Below, in pieces: positions 42,887 through 52,353 of a stretch of 64,000 nt of DNA (the stretch's first letter is position 1; each line of letters starts with the position of its first letter). The notes under the pieces are model-generated. The model saw only the letters and a list, made by a program, of their open reading frames with translations. It had not been told where the DNA came from and made no database searches. Origin of the DNA: Paracoccaceae bacterium (lineage in GTDB: Bacteria; Pseudomonadota; Alphaproteobacteria; Rhodobacterales; Rhodobacteraceae); assembly GCA_017510335.1 (NCBI GenBank), contig JAFWNM010000004.1:1-64000 (forward strand), in the 5' to 3' direction. The position numbers and the translations under genes were made by a program.

Positions 42887-44005
42887 CTACTGCGCTGCCG
42901 GGCCAATCTGCCCCACGGGGCCAAGCGCGCCGGTCTGTGCGCGGTGCATCAGCAGGTGGTCCAGCAGCACGCATGCCATCATCGCCTCGCCCACAGGGAC
43001 GGCACGAATGCCCACGCAGGGGTCATGGCGCCCCTTGGTGACCACATCGGTCGGCTCTCCAGCGCGCGTGACGGACGCGCGCGGCGTGTGAATGGAGGAG
43101 GTGGGTTTCACCGCAAAACGCACGACGATATCCTGCCCTGTCGATATTCCGCCCAGAATGCCGCCCGCCTTGTTGGAACGGTAACGCGGCCCGTCTGGCC
43201 CCATTTCAATCTCATCGGCGTTTTCAACGCCGGTCAGGGCGGCGGCGCCCATGCCTGCGCCGATTTCCACGCCCTTGACCGCATTGATGGACATCATCGC
43301 CGCCGCCAGTTCGGTGTCCAGCTTGGCGTAAATGGGCGCGCCCAGCCCTGCCGGTGCCCCTGTGGCCACCACTTCCACAACCGCGCCCACGGAATTGCCG
43401 TCCTTGCGGATCTGGTCCAGCGCCAGCGCCCAGTCCTGCGCCGCCTGCGCATCGGGCACCCAGAAGGGGTTGCGCGCGATTTCAGCCAGATCGAACCGCG
43501 CGCGGTCAATCACATGCGGCCCCATCTGCACCATATATCCCGCAATTGCCACACCCGGCACCAGTGCCGCCAGCGCGGCACGCGCCACACCCCCCGCCGC
43601 CACGCGCGCCGCTGTTTCGCGCGCCGATGACCGCCCGCCCCCGCGCGGGTCGCGCAGCCCGTATTTCTGGAAATAGGTGATATCGGCGTGGCCCGGGCGG
43701 AAAGTGTCAAGGATATTGCCATAATCCTTGGACCGCTGGTCCACATTGCGGATCATCAGTTGAATGGGTGTGCCGGTGGTGTGCCCGTCATAGACGCCTG
43801 AAAGAATCTCCACCTCGTCGGGTTCGCGCCGCTGCGTTGTGTGGCGGCTTTGGCCGGGTTTGCGCTTGTCCAGCCAGTGCTGCAACATGGCCGCATCCAG
43901 CGCCACGCCCGGGGGGCAGCCGTCAACAGTGGCCCCAAGGGCGGGACCATGGCTTTCGCCCCAGGTCGTCACACGAAACAAATGGCCAAAACTGTTATAG
44001 CTCAT
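42887..44005 (-). CDS. aroC: Chorismate synthase
   Basis: A 372-residue enzyme that converts EPSP to chorismate, the last step of the shikimate pathway, using reduced FMN. Signatures are the start [89 protein letters not shown], and [17 protein letters not shown]. The start has AGGAGT upstream and gives the universal N-terminus. It is transcribed away from the thiamine operon. Confidence 0.97.
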   Translation of the reverse strand: MSYNSFGHLFRVTTWGESHGPALGATVDGCPPGVALDAAMLQHWLDKRKPGQSRHTTQRREPDEVEILSGVYDGHTTGTPIQLMIRNVDQRSKDYGNILDTFRPGHADITYFQKYGLRDPRGGGRSSARETAARVAAGGVARAALAALVPGVAIAGYMVQMGPHVIDRARFDLAEIARNPFWVPDAQAAQDWALALDQIRKDGNSVGAVVEVVATGAPAGLGAPIYAKLDTELAAAMMSINAVKGVEIGAGMGAAALTGVENADEIEMGPDGPRYRSNKAGGILGGISTGQDIVVRFAVKPTSSIHTPRASVTRAGEPTDVVTKGRHDPCVGIRAVPVGEAMMACVLLDHLLMHRAQTGALGPVGQIGPAAQ

Positions 44006-44100
44006 GGGCGGCACTCCTTTGGGGAAACCCTTAGCGGGAAGGCGCGCAAGGCTCAAGCACTGCCCTTGCCCGACGGGGCGAAAACACCTAAGTGCAAGGA

Positions 44101-44185
44101 ACCTCGGGGGGCTTGCTTGCAAGCTGAGATGCGACACACGCGGACCCGTTGAACCTGAACCGGTTAAGACCGGCGGAGGGAAGGT
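44101..44185 (+). promoter_or_regulatory. TPP riboswitch (THI element)
   Basis: The conserved parts of the thiamine pyrophosphate aptamer are present in order: CGGGGGGC on the 5' side, GCTGAGATG, ACCCGTTGAACCTGAACCGG, and GCGGAGGGAA. The P1 helix can form from ACCT at the start and AGGT at the end. It lies 57 nt upstream of the thiB start codon. A C-rich stretch downstream (CACTCCCCCCC) could pair with purine-rich parts to block translation or transcription; the mode is not certain. Confidence 0.95.
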
Positions 44186-44242
44186 GCGGGCACTCCCCCC
44201 CGTTTCAATCCCCGCCCGTCGTGAATGAAGGAGATTGAACAG

Positions 44243-45220
44243 ATGGCACGTTTCCATTTCGCGGCAGTGGCAGTTCTGGCTATGGCGGCCCCCGCGCAGG
44301 CCGACACATTGACAGTTCTGGCCCCTGATTATTTCGGGTCCAGTTGGGGGCCGGGGCCTGCCATTAAGCAAGGGTTCGAAGACCGCTGCGCGTGCACGCT
44401 GGAATATCGCACAGGCGACGTTCTGCCGCGCCTGATGCTGGAAGGGGAACGCCTGCAGGCCGATGTGGTCATGGGACTGGGCACGGATGAATTGCTGCGC
44501 GCGCGCCAATCGGGGCTGTTTGCCCCCCATGGGCAGGATCTGGCCCCGCTGACAGTGCCTGTTGACTGGACTGATGACATATTCATCCCGTTCAACTGGT
44601 CCTATGCGGCATTTGTCTATGACCGCACGCGGCTGGAAAACCCGCCCGCCAGTTTTGCCGAACTGATTGAACGCGATGATATTTCGGTCATCTGGCAAGA
44701 CCCCCGTTCATCAGGGGCGGGCCTGGCGCTGATGTTGTGGGTGGATCATCTGTATGGCGATGACGCGCGCGCGATCTGGCAGAACCTTGCCGCCAAGACA
44801 GTAACAGTTACCGCCGGCTGGTCCGAAGCCTATGGCATGTTCACCGATGGCGAGGCCGACATGGTGCTAAGCTACACCACATCCCCTGCCTATCACATTG
44901 CCCAAGAAGATGACGACAGCAAGGCGGCTGCAATTTTCGACGAAGGCCATTACTTCATTGCCGAAGCAGCGGGTGTTCTGGCAGGGGCGGCACAGCCCGA
45001 CGTGGCCCGCCAGTTCATGGACTACATCCTGTCGCAGGAATTCCAGTCGATGATTGCGACTGCAAACTGGTCCTACCCGTCCGCGTTGGCACGCGATGAC
45101 TGGCCGCAGGTGTTTCGGGATTTGCCGCTGCCTGAACAGGCGATTTTCCTGAATGAAGACATAGCTGATGACCGCCGCACCCCCGCCCTTGCGCATTGGC
45201 TGGATGGCATGACGCGGTGA
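44243..45220 (+). CDS. thiB: Thiamine ABC transporter, substrate-binding protein
   Basis: A 325-residue periplasmic binding protein with a signal peptide ([20 protein letters not shown]). The mature domain starts [39 protein letters not shown] and [30 protein letters not shown] match ThiB, whose aromatic and Ser residues bind thiamine or its phosphates. The chosen ATG has AGGAG 10 nt upstream; an ATG 18 nt earlier overlaps that site. The upstream TPP riboswitch confirms the substrate. Confidence 0.95.
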   Translation: MARFHFAAVAVLAMAAPAQADTLTVLAPDYFGSSWGPGPAIKQGFEDRCACTLEYRTGDVLPRLMLEGERLQADVVMGLGTDELLRARQSGLFAPHGQDLAPLTVPVDWTDDIFIPFNWSYAAFVYDRTRLENPPASFAELIERDDISVIWQDPRSSGAGLALMLWVDHLYGDDARAIWQNLAAKTVTVTAGWSEAYGMFTDGEADMVLSYTTSPAYHIAQEDDDSKAAAIFDEGHYFIAEAAGVLAGAAQPDVARQFMDYILSQEFQSMIATANWSYPSALARDDWPQVFRDLPLPEQAIFLNEDIADDRRTPALAHWLDGMTR

Positions 45221-46788
45221 CGCGCGACGCCGCCGGGTCTGCGCGGCTGGTCACCTTGCTTGCAGGCGGGGCCGTTGCCGCGTGGTTGCTGGTGCTGAAT
45301 TTCGGGGCCGTGGGGGCAGTTGTCCTGCGCGCCGAAGGGTTCAGCGCATTGCGCGGCGCGGATTGGGCTGCAGTGCGGTTCACGCTGGTTCAGGCGGTGA
45401 TGTCGGCGGCCCTGTCGGTGGCACTGGCCGTGCCGATTGCGCGTGCGCTGGCGCGGCGGCAGTTCAGGGGGCGGGGCCTGTTGATCACGCTGATGGGGGC
45501 ACCGTTCATTCTGCCCACATTGGTGGCGGTGCTGGGGCTGCTGGCGGTGTTTGGCCGGTCCGGGCTGATCAATCAGGGGCTGGGCTGGGCAGGGCTGGCG
45601 CAGTTCAATATTTTCGGGCTGCATGGGGTGGTGCTGGCGCATGTGTTCTATAACCTGCCGCTGGCCACGCGCATTTTGTTGCAGGGTTGGGCCGCCATAC
45701 CTGCCGAAAGGTTCCGACTGGCCGCAAGCCTGGATTTCACGCCCCGCGACACGTTTCGTCACCTTGAAGCCCCCATGCTGCGCGCGCTTTTGCCCGGCGC
45801 GGTGCTGGTTATTTTCCTGATCTGCCTGACCAGTTTTTCGGTGGCCCTGACCATGGGCGGGGGGCCACGCGCCACGACAGTGGAACTGGCCATCTATCAG
45901 GCATTCCGGTTTGATTATGACATGGGGCGCGCGGCATTGCTGGCAGTGGTGCAATTCGCGTTATGCGCTGTGGCAGGGATTGTGGCGTGGCGCGTGGCCC
46001 TGCCGCAGGCGCTGGGCGGGGGGCTGGACAGGCCAGTGCACCGCTTCGACACCGGCAGCGCGGGATTACGTCTGTGGGACAGCGGGCTGATTGGCGCGGG
46101 CGCGCTGTTTTTGCTGGTGCCGCTTGCCATGATCACCTTGCGGGGGGTGCCGTATGTCGCTGGCCTGCCCGCCGAGATATGGCACGCGGCAGGTCGGTCG
46201 CTGATGGTGGCGCTGGGGGCCACGGGCGTGACATTGGCCATGACCCTGGCACTGGCCCATGCGGTGGTCGCGTCACGGGCGGGGGCATTGCTGGAATGGC
46301 TGGGGCTGGCCGCGCTGGCCGCATCGCCGCTGGTTATCGGCACGGGGCTGTTCTTGCTGATCCAGCCACTGGCCAACCCGCGCGACTTCGCGCTTTTGGT
46401 CACGATGCTGGTGAATGCGGGCATGGCGATGCCCTTCGCGTTGCGGCTGATCCTGCCCGCGCTACGCGACACTGTGGCAACGCATGGCAGGCTGTGCGAG
46501 GCACTGGGACTGCACGGGCTGGCGCGGTTGCGTATTGTCACCCTGCCCCGCCTGCGCCGTCCCTTGGGGTTTGCGGCAGGGTTGACGGCAGCGCTGTCGA
46601 TGGGGGATCTGGGCGTCATCATGCTGTTTGCAGAACGCGAAGGGGCGACCCTGCCCATGCAGCTATATCGATTGATGAGCGCCTACCGCCTGGATGACGC
46701 CGCGGGTGCCGCGCTGGTTTTGCTGGCCGCAAGCCTTGCGCTGTTCTGGATATTTGACACATGGGGGCGCCGCCATGCTGGCACTTGA
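45217..46788 (+). CDS. thiP: Thiamine ABC transporter permease
   Basis: A 523-residue fused permease with about twelve hydrophobic segments and two BPD_transp_1 domains. The EAA-like loops are EAPMLRALLPGAVL in the first half and TLPRLRRPLGFAAGL in the second. I chose the GTG that overlaps the TGA of thiB by 4 nt (GTGA), which signals translational coupling. It imports thiamine with ThiB and ThiQ. Confidence 0.94.
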   Translation: MTRDAAGSARLVTLLAGGAVAAWLLVLNFGAVGAVVLRAEGFSALRGADWAAVRFTLVQAVMSAALSVALAVPIARALARRQFRGRGLLITLMGAPFILPTLVAVLGLLAVFGRSGLINQGLGWAGLAQFNIFGLHGVVLAHVFYNLPLATRILLQGWAAIPAERFRLAASLDFTPRDTFRHLEAPMLRALLPGAVLVIFLICLTSFSVALTMGGGPRATTVELAIYQAFRFDYDMGRAALLAVVQFALCAVAGIVAWRVALPQALGGGLDRPVHRFDTGSAGLRLWDSGLIGAGALFLLVPLAMITLRGVPYVAGLPAEIWHAAGRSLMVALGATGVTLAMTLALAHAVVASRAGALLEWLGLAALAASPLVIGTGLFLLIQPLANPRDFALLVTMLVNAGMAMPFALRLILPALRDTVATHGRLCEALGLHGLARLRIVTLPRLRRPLGFAAGLTAALSMGDLGVIMLFAEREGATLPMQLYRLMSAYRLDDAAGAALVLLAASLALFWIFDTWGRRHAGT

Positions 46789-47467
46789 CGCCGTGACGGT
46801 CCGGCAAGACGATTTCACGCTGACGGCTGATCTGTGCCTTGAAGCAGGCACGCGAACCGCCGTGATTGGCCCTTCGGGGGCGGGGAAATCCACCTTGCTG
46901 GGGGCCATAGCGGGGTTTGTGCCCGTCGCAACTGGGCGGATCATGTGGAACGCGCAGGACATGACAGTGCACGCCCCGTCGCGCAGGCCCATCTCGACAT
47001 TGTTTCAGGACAACAACCTGTTTGCCCATCTGAACGTGTTTGACAATATCGCGCTGGGACTGAAGCCGTCGCTGCGGGTCACCGCGGCCGAACGCGAACA
47101 GATTGACGCCGTGATGGCGCGCGTGGGGTTGTCGGGCTATGGGGCGCGCATGCCTGCGCAGCTGTCGGGCGGACAACAAAGCCGCGTGGCGCTGGCGCGT
47201 GTCTTGCTGCGCGCGCGCCCGCTTTTGGTGCTGGACGAACCGTTTGCCGCGCTGGGACCGGCCCTGAAGGCCGAGATGCTGGCGCTTGTCGCCGATATAT
47301 GTGCGCAAACCAACGCGACGCTGTTGATGGTCACCCATGACGTGGGCGATGCGCGTGCAATTGCCGAACAAACCGTTCTGGTGGCCGATGGGCAGGCAAG
47401 CGGGCCGTTTGCGACAGCCGACCTACTGGACAACCCGCCACCGGCACTGCGCGACTATCTGGGATAG
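46775..47467 (+). CDS. thiQ: Thiamine ABC transporter ATP-binding protein
   Basis: A 230-residue ABC ATPase: Walker A GPSGAGKSTLLGAIAG, Q-loop TLFQDNNLF, signature QLSGGQQSRVALARVLL, Walker B PLLVLDEPFAALGP, and the switch His in MVTHDVGDARA. The ATG overlaps the end of thiP by 14 nt. It completes thiBPQ. It converges with pcaB, with 33 bp between. Confidence 0.95.
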   Translation: MLALDAVTVRQDDFTLTADLCLEAGTRTAVIGPSGAGKSTLLGAIAGFVPVATGRIMWNAQDMTVHAPSRRPISTLFQDNNLFAHLNVFDNIALGLKPSLRVTAAEREQIDAVMARVGLSGYGARMPAQLSGGQQSRVALARVLLRARPLLVLDEPFAALGPALKAEMLALVADICAQTNATLLMVTHDVGDARAIAEQTVLVADGQASGPFATADLLDNPPPALRDYLG

Positions 47468-47500
47468 TAGCGCCAGACCATCGCGGGTGCGGGCCTGTGA

Positions 47501-48829
47501 CTAGATTTTCCCGCGTTGTGCGAAGATGCGCCGGCGCATTGTTTCGGACGCGGCAAGCTGGGCCTGCACCGAAAGTTCCACAGACCAGTTTGCCAAGCCC
47601 CGCGATCCGTCAATAAGGTCCAGCGCCTGCGGCAATGTGATGTCATCGGCCTTCGCGCGTGCAAGCGCGTCCTTGACCAGATTTTGCGCATCAGGGCGGG
47701 GCATATGGGCGGCCAGTGCGAAACTCGCGGCTTCTGCCAATGCGGCGCCATGCCCCGCGTCAAGCTGCGCAGCCATGCGCGCGGGGTCTGCCGTCAGGCT
47801 GGTGGTCAGGTCCAGCGCATGGCGCAACGCTGCGGCAGTGGCAACGCCCATTTGCGGCAAGGCCAGCCATTCCAGCGCCCAGGCCGCACCGTCGCGTTCT
47901 TCCAGCGGGCTGGCCGCGCGGGTCAGGGCCGGTTGCAAACAGGCCGTCCAGTCGGCAAGGGTAATGACGGCTTCTGCCCCGACGGGGTTGGATTTCTGTG
48001 GCATGGTGGATGACCCGCCGCCAGTGCCCGCGCGGGCCTCGGCTATTTCGGACCGGCCAAGGGTGACCAGATCGCGCGCCGCTTTTGCCAGCGCGGCCGA
48101 AACGCCCGCCAGCCAGCCCCCAAGCGCCATGATGGCCATGCGGTCAGTATGCCAGCAGGGTGCATCTGCCAGACCCAGTTCGTGCGCCAGCGCCGCAGAC
48201 AGCGCCGCGCCATGCACGCCCACAGCGCTGGCAGACCCTGATGCGCCGCCGAACTGCACACGCAGCAGCCGCGCGCGCATGTCCGGCAAGGCCGCTTCCA
48301 GTGCAATTAACGGTTGCGCCCAGGTGGCGATCCGCAAACCAAAACTGATTGGGGTTGCCACCTGACTGCGCGTGCGCCCCGCCATCAGCGTATCTGAATG
48401 GGTATCGCTGGCATGCTGAAGTGCATCCAGCAGTTGCCCAACCCGCACCGCCAGCATGTCCAGCATGTCTCGCCATTGCAGCACATGCGCGCAATCGACA
48501 ATATCCTGACTGGTCGCCCCCCAATGCAGGAACTGCCCGTCCGGCCCCAGCCCTGCCTGCAACTGCTTGACCAGCGCAGGCACAGGCACACCGGCTGCGG
48601 CAGTGCCTGCACCCAGATCGCGCGGGTCGACATGGGTTTGCGCCAGCGCGTCCGACAGCCGCGCCGCCACGTCCTGCGGGATAAGTCCGACTGCGCCGCA
48701 CGCGCGCGCAAGCGCCGCTTCAACCGTGATCATATGCGCGACAAAGCGCGCCTCTGACAGGGTTTCGGCGGCCTGTGCGTCGCCCAGCAGGGGGCCAAGC
48801 AAGGCGCTGTCAAACGGGCCAGGTGTCAT
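47501..48829 (-). CDS. pcaB: 3-carboxy-cis,cis-muconate cycloisomerase
   Basis: A 442-residue enzyme of the fumarase/adenylosuccinate lyase superfamily, with the signature GGGSSTMPQKSNPVGAE carrying the catalytic Ser, and WGATSQDIVDCA. It converts 3-carboxy-cis,cis-muconate, the product of protocatechuate ring cleavage, to 4-carboxymuconolactone. The chosen ATG overlaps the BKACE stop by 4 nt. It is the last gene of the pca operon. Confidence 0.94.
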   Translation of the reverse strand: MTPGPFDSALLGPLLGDAQAAETLSEARFVAHMITVEAALARACGAVGLIPQDVAARLSDALAQTHVDPRDLGAGTAAAGVPVPALVKQLQAGLGPDGQFLHWGATSQDIVDCAHVLQWRDMLDMLAVRVGQLLDALQHASDTHSDTLMAGRTRSQVATPISFGLRIATWAQPLIALEAALPDMRARLLRVQFGGASGSASAVGVHGAALSAALAHELGLADAPCWHTDRMAIMALGGWLAGVSAALAKAARDLVTLGRSEIAEARAGTGGGSSTMPQKSNPVGAEAVITLADWTACLQPALTRAASPLEERDGAAWALEWLALPQMGVATAAALRHALDLTTSLTADPARMAAQLDAGHGAALAEAASFALAAHMPRPDAQNLVKDALARAKADDITLPQALDLIDGSRGLANWSVELSVQAQLAASETMRRRIFAQRGKI

Positions 48830-49659
48830 GCGCGCAAGGGCAGGTTCAGGATGTCGCGCGCCTGTTGCCATGTGGCCACCGGACGATCATATTTCGCGCA
48901 AAGGTCAGCGGCGCGCGAAACCAGCGCCGCATTGGACGGCGCCAGGCGGTCGCGGTCCAGACGGACGTTGTCTTCCAGTCCGGTGCGGGTATGGCCACCG
49001 CGCGCAATGGCCCATTCATTAACGACAATCTGGTTCGGGCCAATGCCCGCCGCACACCACAGCGCATCGGGCGCAAAGCGTTTCAGCGTTTCGATATAGA
49101 TGTCCAGAATACGTTCATCCGCGATCATGGCGTTTTTCACACCCATAACGAACTGAACATAGAGCGGATGCTTCAACCGCCCGTCGCCCGCCATTTTGGC
49201 GGCCTGAATGATGTGTGACAGGTCGAATGCCTCAATCTCGGGCATGACGTCATATTTCAGCATTTCGGAGGCCAGCCAGTCCACCAGATCCGGCGGGTTT
49301 TCATACACACGCGTGGGAAAGTTGTTCGACCCAACGGACAAGGACGCCATGTCGGGGCGCAAAAGCAACATGCCGCCACGCGCCTGTCCGGCCCCCGAAC
49401 GCCCGCCAGTGGACAACTGGATAATCATGCCCGGGCAGTGCTTTTCCAGCCCTTCTTTCAGGCGTGCGAATTTTTCGGGGTCCGATGACGGGGTTTCATC
49501 GTCGTTGCGCACATGGCAATGCGCGATGGTCGCGCCTGCCTCGAAGGCTTCTTGCGTGCTTTCGACCTGTTCGGAAATCGTCACAGGCACAGCGGGGTTG
49601 TTGGCCTTGGTCGGCACCGAGCCGGTGATGGCCACAGCGATGATGCAAGGGTTTGTCAT
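48826..49659 (-). CDS. BKACE family beta-keto acid cleavage enzyme
   Basis: A 277-residue BKACE (formerly DUF849) enzyme, which cleaves a beta-keto acid with acetyl-CoA and a zinc ion. The Zn-binding HCHVRND motif is at about residues 47-53; SLSVGSNNFPTRVYENP and the terminal segment TGLEDNVRL are family signatures. It sits between pcaG and pcaB, coupled to pcaB. In roseobacters a BKACE gene often accompanies the pca genes and may replace or supplement beta-ketoadipate processing (pcaIJF are not in this window). The substrate is inferred from context only. Confidence 0.9.
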   Translation of the reverse strand: MTNPCIIAVAITGSVPTKANNPAVPVTISEQVESTQEAFEAGATIAHCHVRNDDETPSSDPEKFARLKEGLEKHCPGMIIQLSTGGRSGAGQARGGMLLLRPDMASLSVGSNNFPTRVYENPPDLVDWLASEMLKYDVMPEIEAFDLSHIIQAAKMAGDGRLKHPLYVQFVMGVKNAMIADERILDIYIETLKRFAPDALWCAAGIGPNQIVVNEWAIARGGHTRTGLEDNVRLDRDRLAPSNAALVSRAADLCAKYDRPVATWQQARDILNLPLRA

Positions 49660-49741
49660 GGCGGCTATTGTCCTTTTCGCACGCTTTGGGGTCGCCCCCC
49701 GCCCGAATGCCACAACAGCACCAGCGGGGGGACGTTTTCTA

Positions 49742-50341
49742 TCACATGTCCAGAAACACGGTTTCGCCTGCACCCTGCAAGCGGATATCAAACCGATATT
49801 GCCCAGGGCCGGTCTTTTTGGCAATCAGCGTGTCCACGCGGGGGCGCTGTTCAATGCGCGCCAGAATGGGGTCTTTGCCGTTATCTTCGTCTTCGAAATA
49901 GATGCGGGTTTGCAGCCCGATATTAATACCGCGCGCGACAATCCACAGCGCGATATGGGGCGCTTGCAGGGTTCCGTCACGGGTGGCGACAGGGCCGGGT
50001 TTGACTGTGCGCAGGCAGAATTCACCTGTTTCAGCATCGGCCGCGAACCTGCAAAACCCCGACACATTGGGGTCCGCACCGGCCTGGCCTGCGAATTTCC
50101 CTTGCGCATCTGCCTGCCAGCTTTCGATCAGTGCGTCGCGCATGGCCCAGCCAGTGCCATCATAGACGGAACCGGTAATCTGGATCACTTCGCCTTGTGC
50201 CCCGTCCGCAATTGGGCTTGTGCCAAATTCCTCGTCGAAGGTTTCAGCGTTGCCCGCATAGGTTGGCATCATGCCGATATGCACATAGGGGCCGGCAGTC
50301 TGCGACGGGGTTTCCTGCAGCATGTCAAGTTTCTGAACCAT
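49742..50341 (-). CDS. pcaG: Protocatechuate 3,4-dioxygenase, alpha subunit
   Basis: A 199-residue intradiol dioxygenase subunit. The N-terminal TPSQTAGPYVHIGMMP and the core ITGSVYDGTGWAMRDALIESWQADAQGKF match PcaG. The alpha chain lacks the iron ligands and pairs with PcaH. It lies 2 nt downstream of pcaH. Confidence 0.96.
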   Translation of the reverse strand: MVQKLDMLQETPSQTAGPYVHIGMMPTYAGNAETFDEEFGTSPIADGAQGEVIQITGSVYDGTGWAMRDALIESWQADAQGKFAGQAGADPNVSGFCRFAADAETGEFCLRTVKPGPVATRDGTLQAPHIALWIVARGINIGLQTRIYFEDEDNGKDPILARIEQRPRVDTLIAKKTGPGQYRFDIRLQGAGETVFLDM

Positions 50342-50343
50342 GA

Positions 50344-51069
50344 TTACATCCCCTCCGGTTTGTTCTCGAACATGCTTTGGCGGCGGCCACGCAGCACAAT
50401 GTCGAATTTATAGGCCAGATAATCCAGCGGCTTGGAGGCTGCCATATCCAGCGGGGCCACCAGTCGGTCCAGCTGCGCACGGTCCTTGATGGTGGCCGCG
50501 ATCGGGCAAAGCGGGATCAGCGGGTCGCCCTCGAAATACATCTGGGTGATCAGGCGCTGGCCAAAGCTGTGGCCGAATACCGAAATATGAATATGCATCG
50601 GCCGCCAGTCATTTCCGCGATTGGGCCATGGATAGGCACCGGGGCGGATGGTCAGGAACTGGTAGCGCCCCTGTTCATCTGTCAGGGTGCGCCCGCATCC
50701 GCCAAAATTGGGGTCCAGCGGGGCCAGATAGCCGTCCTTTTTGTGGCGGTAGCGCCCGCCAGCGTTGGCCTGCCAGATTTCGACAAGCGTGTTGGGCACG
50801 GCGCGGCCGTGTTCGTCCAGAACCCGCCCATACATCAAAATGCGTTCGCCCACGGCAGGGGCCGCGCCGCGCGTCCAGTTCAGGATCAGGTTGTTGTCCA
50901 GTGCCCCGAACCGGCCATGCCCGAAGGTTGGGCCGGTTTCTTCTGACGGGGTCGAATCCAGCGACAGCAGCGGCAGGTTCGGGGACCGTGCCACGCTGGT
51001 CTTGTAGCCCGGATCATAGGGGTCGGGGTGTATCGCGCGGTTGCGCGGAATCAATGGTCCATCAAGCAT
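50344..51069 (-). CDS. pcaH: Protocatechuate 3,4-dioxygenase, beta subunit
   Basis: A 241-residue catalytic subunit that opens the protocatechuate ring between the hydroxyl groups. All four Fe(III) ligands can be placed by comparison with Pseudomonas PcaH: Tyr in DGYLAPLDPNFGG, Tyr in GAYPWPN, and the two His in RPMHIHISVFG, with the expected 13-residue Tyr-to-His spacing. The ATG, with GGAGG upstream, overlaps the end of pcaC by 8 nt. Confidence 0.97.
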   Translation of the reverse strand: MLDGPLIPRNRAIHPDPYDPGYKTSVARSPNLPLLSLDSTPSEETGPTFGHGRFGALDNNLILNWTRGAAPAVGERILMYGRVLDEHGRAVPNTLVEIWQANAGGRYRHKKDGYLAPLDPNFGGCGRTLTDEQGRYQFLTIRPGAYPWPNRGNDWRPMHIHISVFGHSFGQRLITQMYFEGDPLIPLCPIAATIKDRAQLDRLVAPLDMAASKPLDYLAYKFDIVLRGRRQSMFENKPEGM

Positions 51070-51448
51070 TGTCTGCCGCCTCCATTTCGGCAAAGGTGGC
51101 TTTCGCCAGTTTTATCGCATGGTTTGCACGCGGAACGCCCGCATAGATTGCCACATGCTGAAACGCTTCCATGACATCGCGCGCGGTTGCGCCGGTTTGC
51201 GCAGTGGCGCGGATATGCATGGGAATTTCTTCGAAATTGCCAGTTGCCGCCAAAAGCGCAAGGGTCAGCATGGACCGTTCGCGGCGGGTTATCGCATCCG
51301 ACGCCCAGACAGTGCCCCACGCACCTTCGGTAATCAATGTCTGGAAAGGCGTGTCCAGATCGGTGCGCGCAGCTTCGGCGCGGTCGACATGGGCATCGCC
51401 CAGCACGCTGCGGCGCACGGCCATTCCGGCGTCATAACGGTTTGTCAT
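51062..51448 (-). CDS. pcaC: 4-carboxymuconolactone decarboxylase
   Basis: A 128-residue CMD/AhpD-fold protein: MTNRYDAGMAVRRSVLGDAHVDRAEA at the start, then PFQTLITEGAWGTVWAS and a central ERSMLTLALLAATGNFEEIPMHIRATAQTGATARDVMEAFQHVAIYAGVPRA. The catalytic Glu and His are in the EEIPMHIRA region. It decarboxylates 4-carboxymuconolactone to beta-ketoadipate enol-lactone. It overlaps pcaD by 4 nt. Confidence 0.96.
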   Translation of the reverse strand: MTNRYDAGMAVRRSVLGDAHVDRAEAARTDLDTPFQTLITEGAWGTVWASDAITRRERSMLTLALLAATGNFEEIPMHIRATAQTGATARDVMEAFQHVAIYAGVPRANHAIKLAKATFAEMEAADNA

Positions 51449-52230
51449 GCTATCTCCTTCAGGAATGCGGTGATCAATGCGGCGACCTGCGCGGGCGATT
51501 CGACACAGGGCAGATGGCCTGCCCCGTCAATCAGGTGGAAGGGCGCATCCATCAGTGCCGCGGTGGCCTGCACCAGGTCCGGCGGGGTCGCGCCGTCCTC
51601 GCTTCCGGCCATGACAATGGCAGGCAGGGCCAGCGCGCGCGTCGAGTCTGTCAGGTCGGCGCCTGCGATGGCGGCGCAACACCCGGCATATCCGGCTGGC
51701 GTTGTGCGGCACAGCATGTTGCGCCACACGGCCAGTTCAGCAGGTTTATCGCGGTGAAAGGCGGGCGCGAACCAGCGCGCCATGACCCCGTCAGCAAGGG
51801 GCGCGATGCCGGTGTCCTGCACCGCGCGAATGCGGTCTTGCCACATCTGGGCGGGGCCAATCCGTGCGGCAGTGTCCATCAGCACAATGGCGCGCACCAG
51901 ATCGGGGCGCGCATGGGCCAGCCCCTGCGCAATCATGCCACCAATGGACAGGCCAATGACAACTGCTTTGGTGGCACCCAACTGGTCCAGAACAGCGCCC
52001 GCATCGGCCACCAGATCCTCCATGGTGTAGGGGGCGGGCGGCGCGTCTGACAGGCCATGCCCCCGCTTGTCATAGCGGATCATGCGCAACCCGTCGGGCA
52101 GCAGCGGCAGCACAGCATCCCACACCCGCAAATCAGTGCCCAATGAATTGGCAAACAACACGGGCACGCCGTCGCGCGGCCCTTCGTCACGGACATGCAG
52201 GACGATGTTATTTTGAATAACTGTTTTCAT
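51445..52230 (-). CDS. pcaD: 3-oxoadipate enol-lactonase
   Basis: A 261-residue alpha/beta hydrolase. The nucleophile Ser lies in VIGLSIGGMIAQGLA, the acid Asp in the region MAGSEDGATPP, and the His in DGAGHLPCVESP. The substrate-pocket segment RYDKRGHGLS is typical. It hydrolyses the enol-lactone to beta-ketoadipate. It is the first gene of the operon pcaDCHG-BKACE-pcaB and follows a palindromic PcaQ-type box. Confidence 0.95.
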   Translation of the reverse strand: MKTVIQNNIVLHVRDEGPRDGVPVLFANSLGTDLRVWDAVLPLLPDGLRMIRYDKRGHGLSDAPPAPYTMEDLVADAGAVLDQLGATKAVVIGLSIGGMIAQGLAHARPDLVRAIVLMDTAARIGPAQMWQDRIRAVQDTGIAPLADGVMARWFAPAFHRDKPAELAVWRNMLCRTTPAGYAGCCAAIAGADLTDSTRALALPAIVMAGSEDGATPPDLVQATAALMDAPFHLIDGAGHLPCVESPAQVAALITAFLKEIA

Positions 52231-52263
52231 GCGTCCATTTTACACATCTGCAGGTCGGATAAA

Positions 52264-52301
52264 ATTATAATTTTCCGCCACACGCATAACCCATAGGTTA
52301 T
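52264..52301 (-). promoter_or_regulatory. PcaQ-type box and -10 element of the pca operon
   Basis: ATAACC-CATA-GGTTAT at 52286-52301 is a perfect 16-bp inverted repeat matching the ATAACC-N4-GGTTA site known for the LysR protein PcaQ in rhizobia. It lies 56 nt upstream of pcaD. Nearer the gene, the minus strand has TATAAT at 52264-52269 inside a second palindrome AAAATTATAATTTT. No pcaQ gene is present in the window, so the regulator must be encoded elsewhere. Confidence 0.7.
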
Positions 52302-52353
52302 ACACCGCCCCACCCACAAACGCCCTCAAGTGCGGTTCCAAGATTATTGTTGC

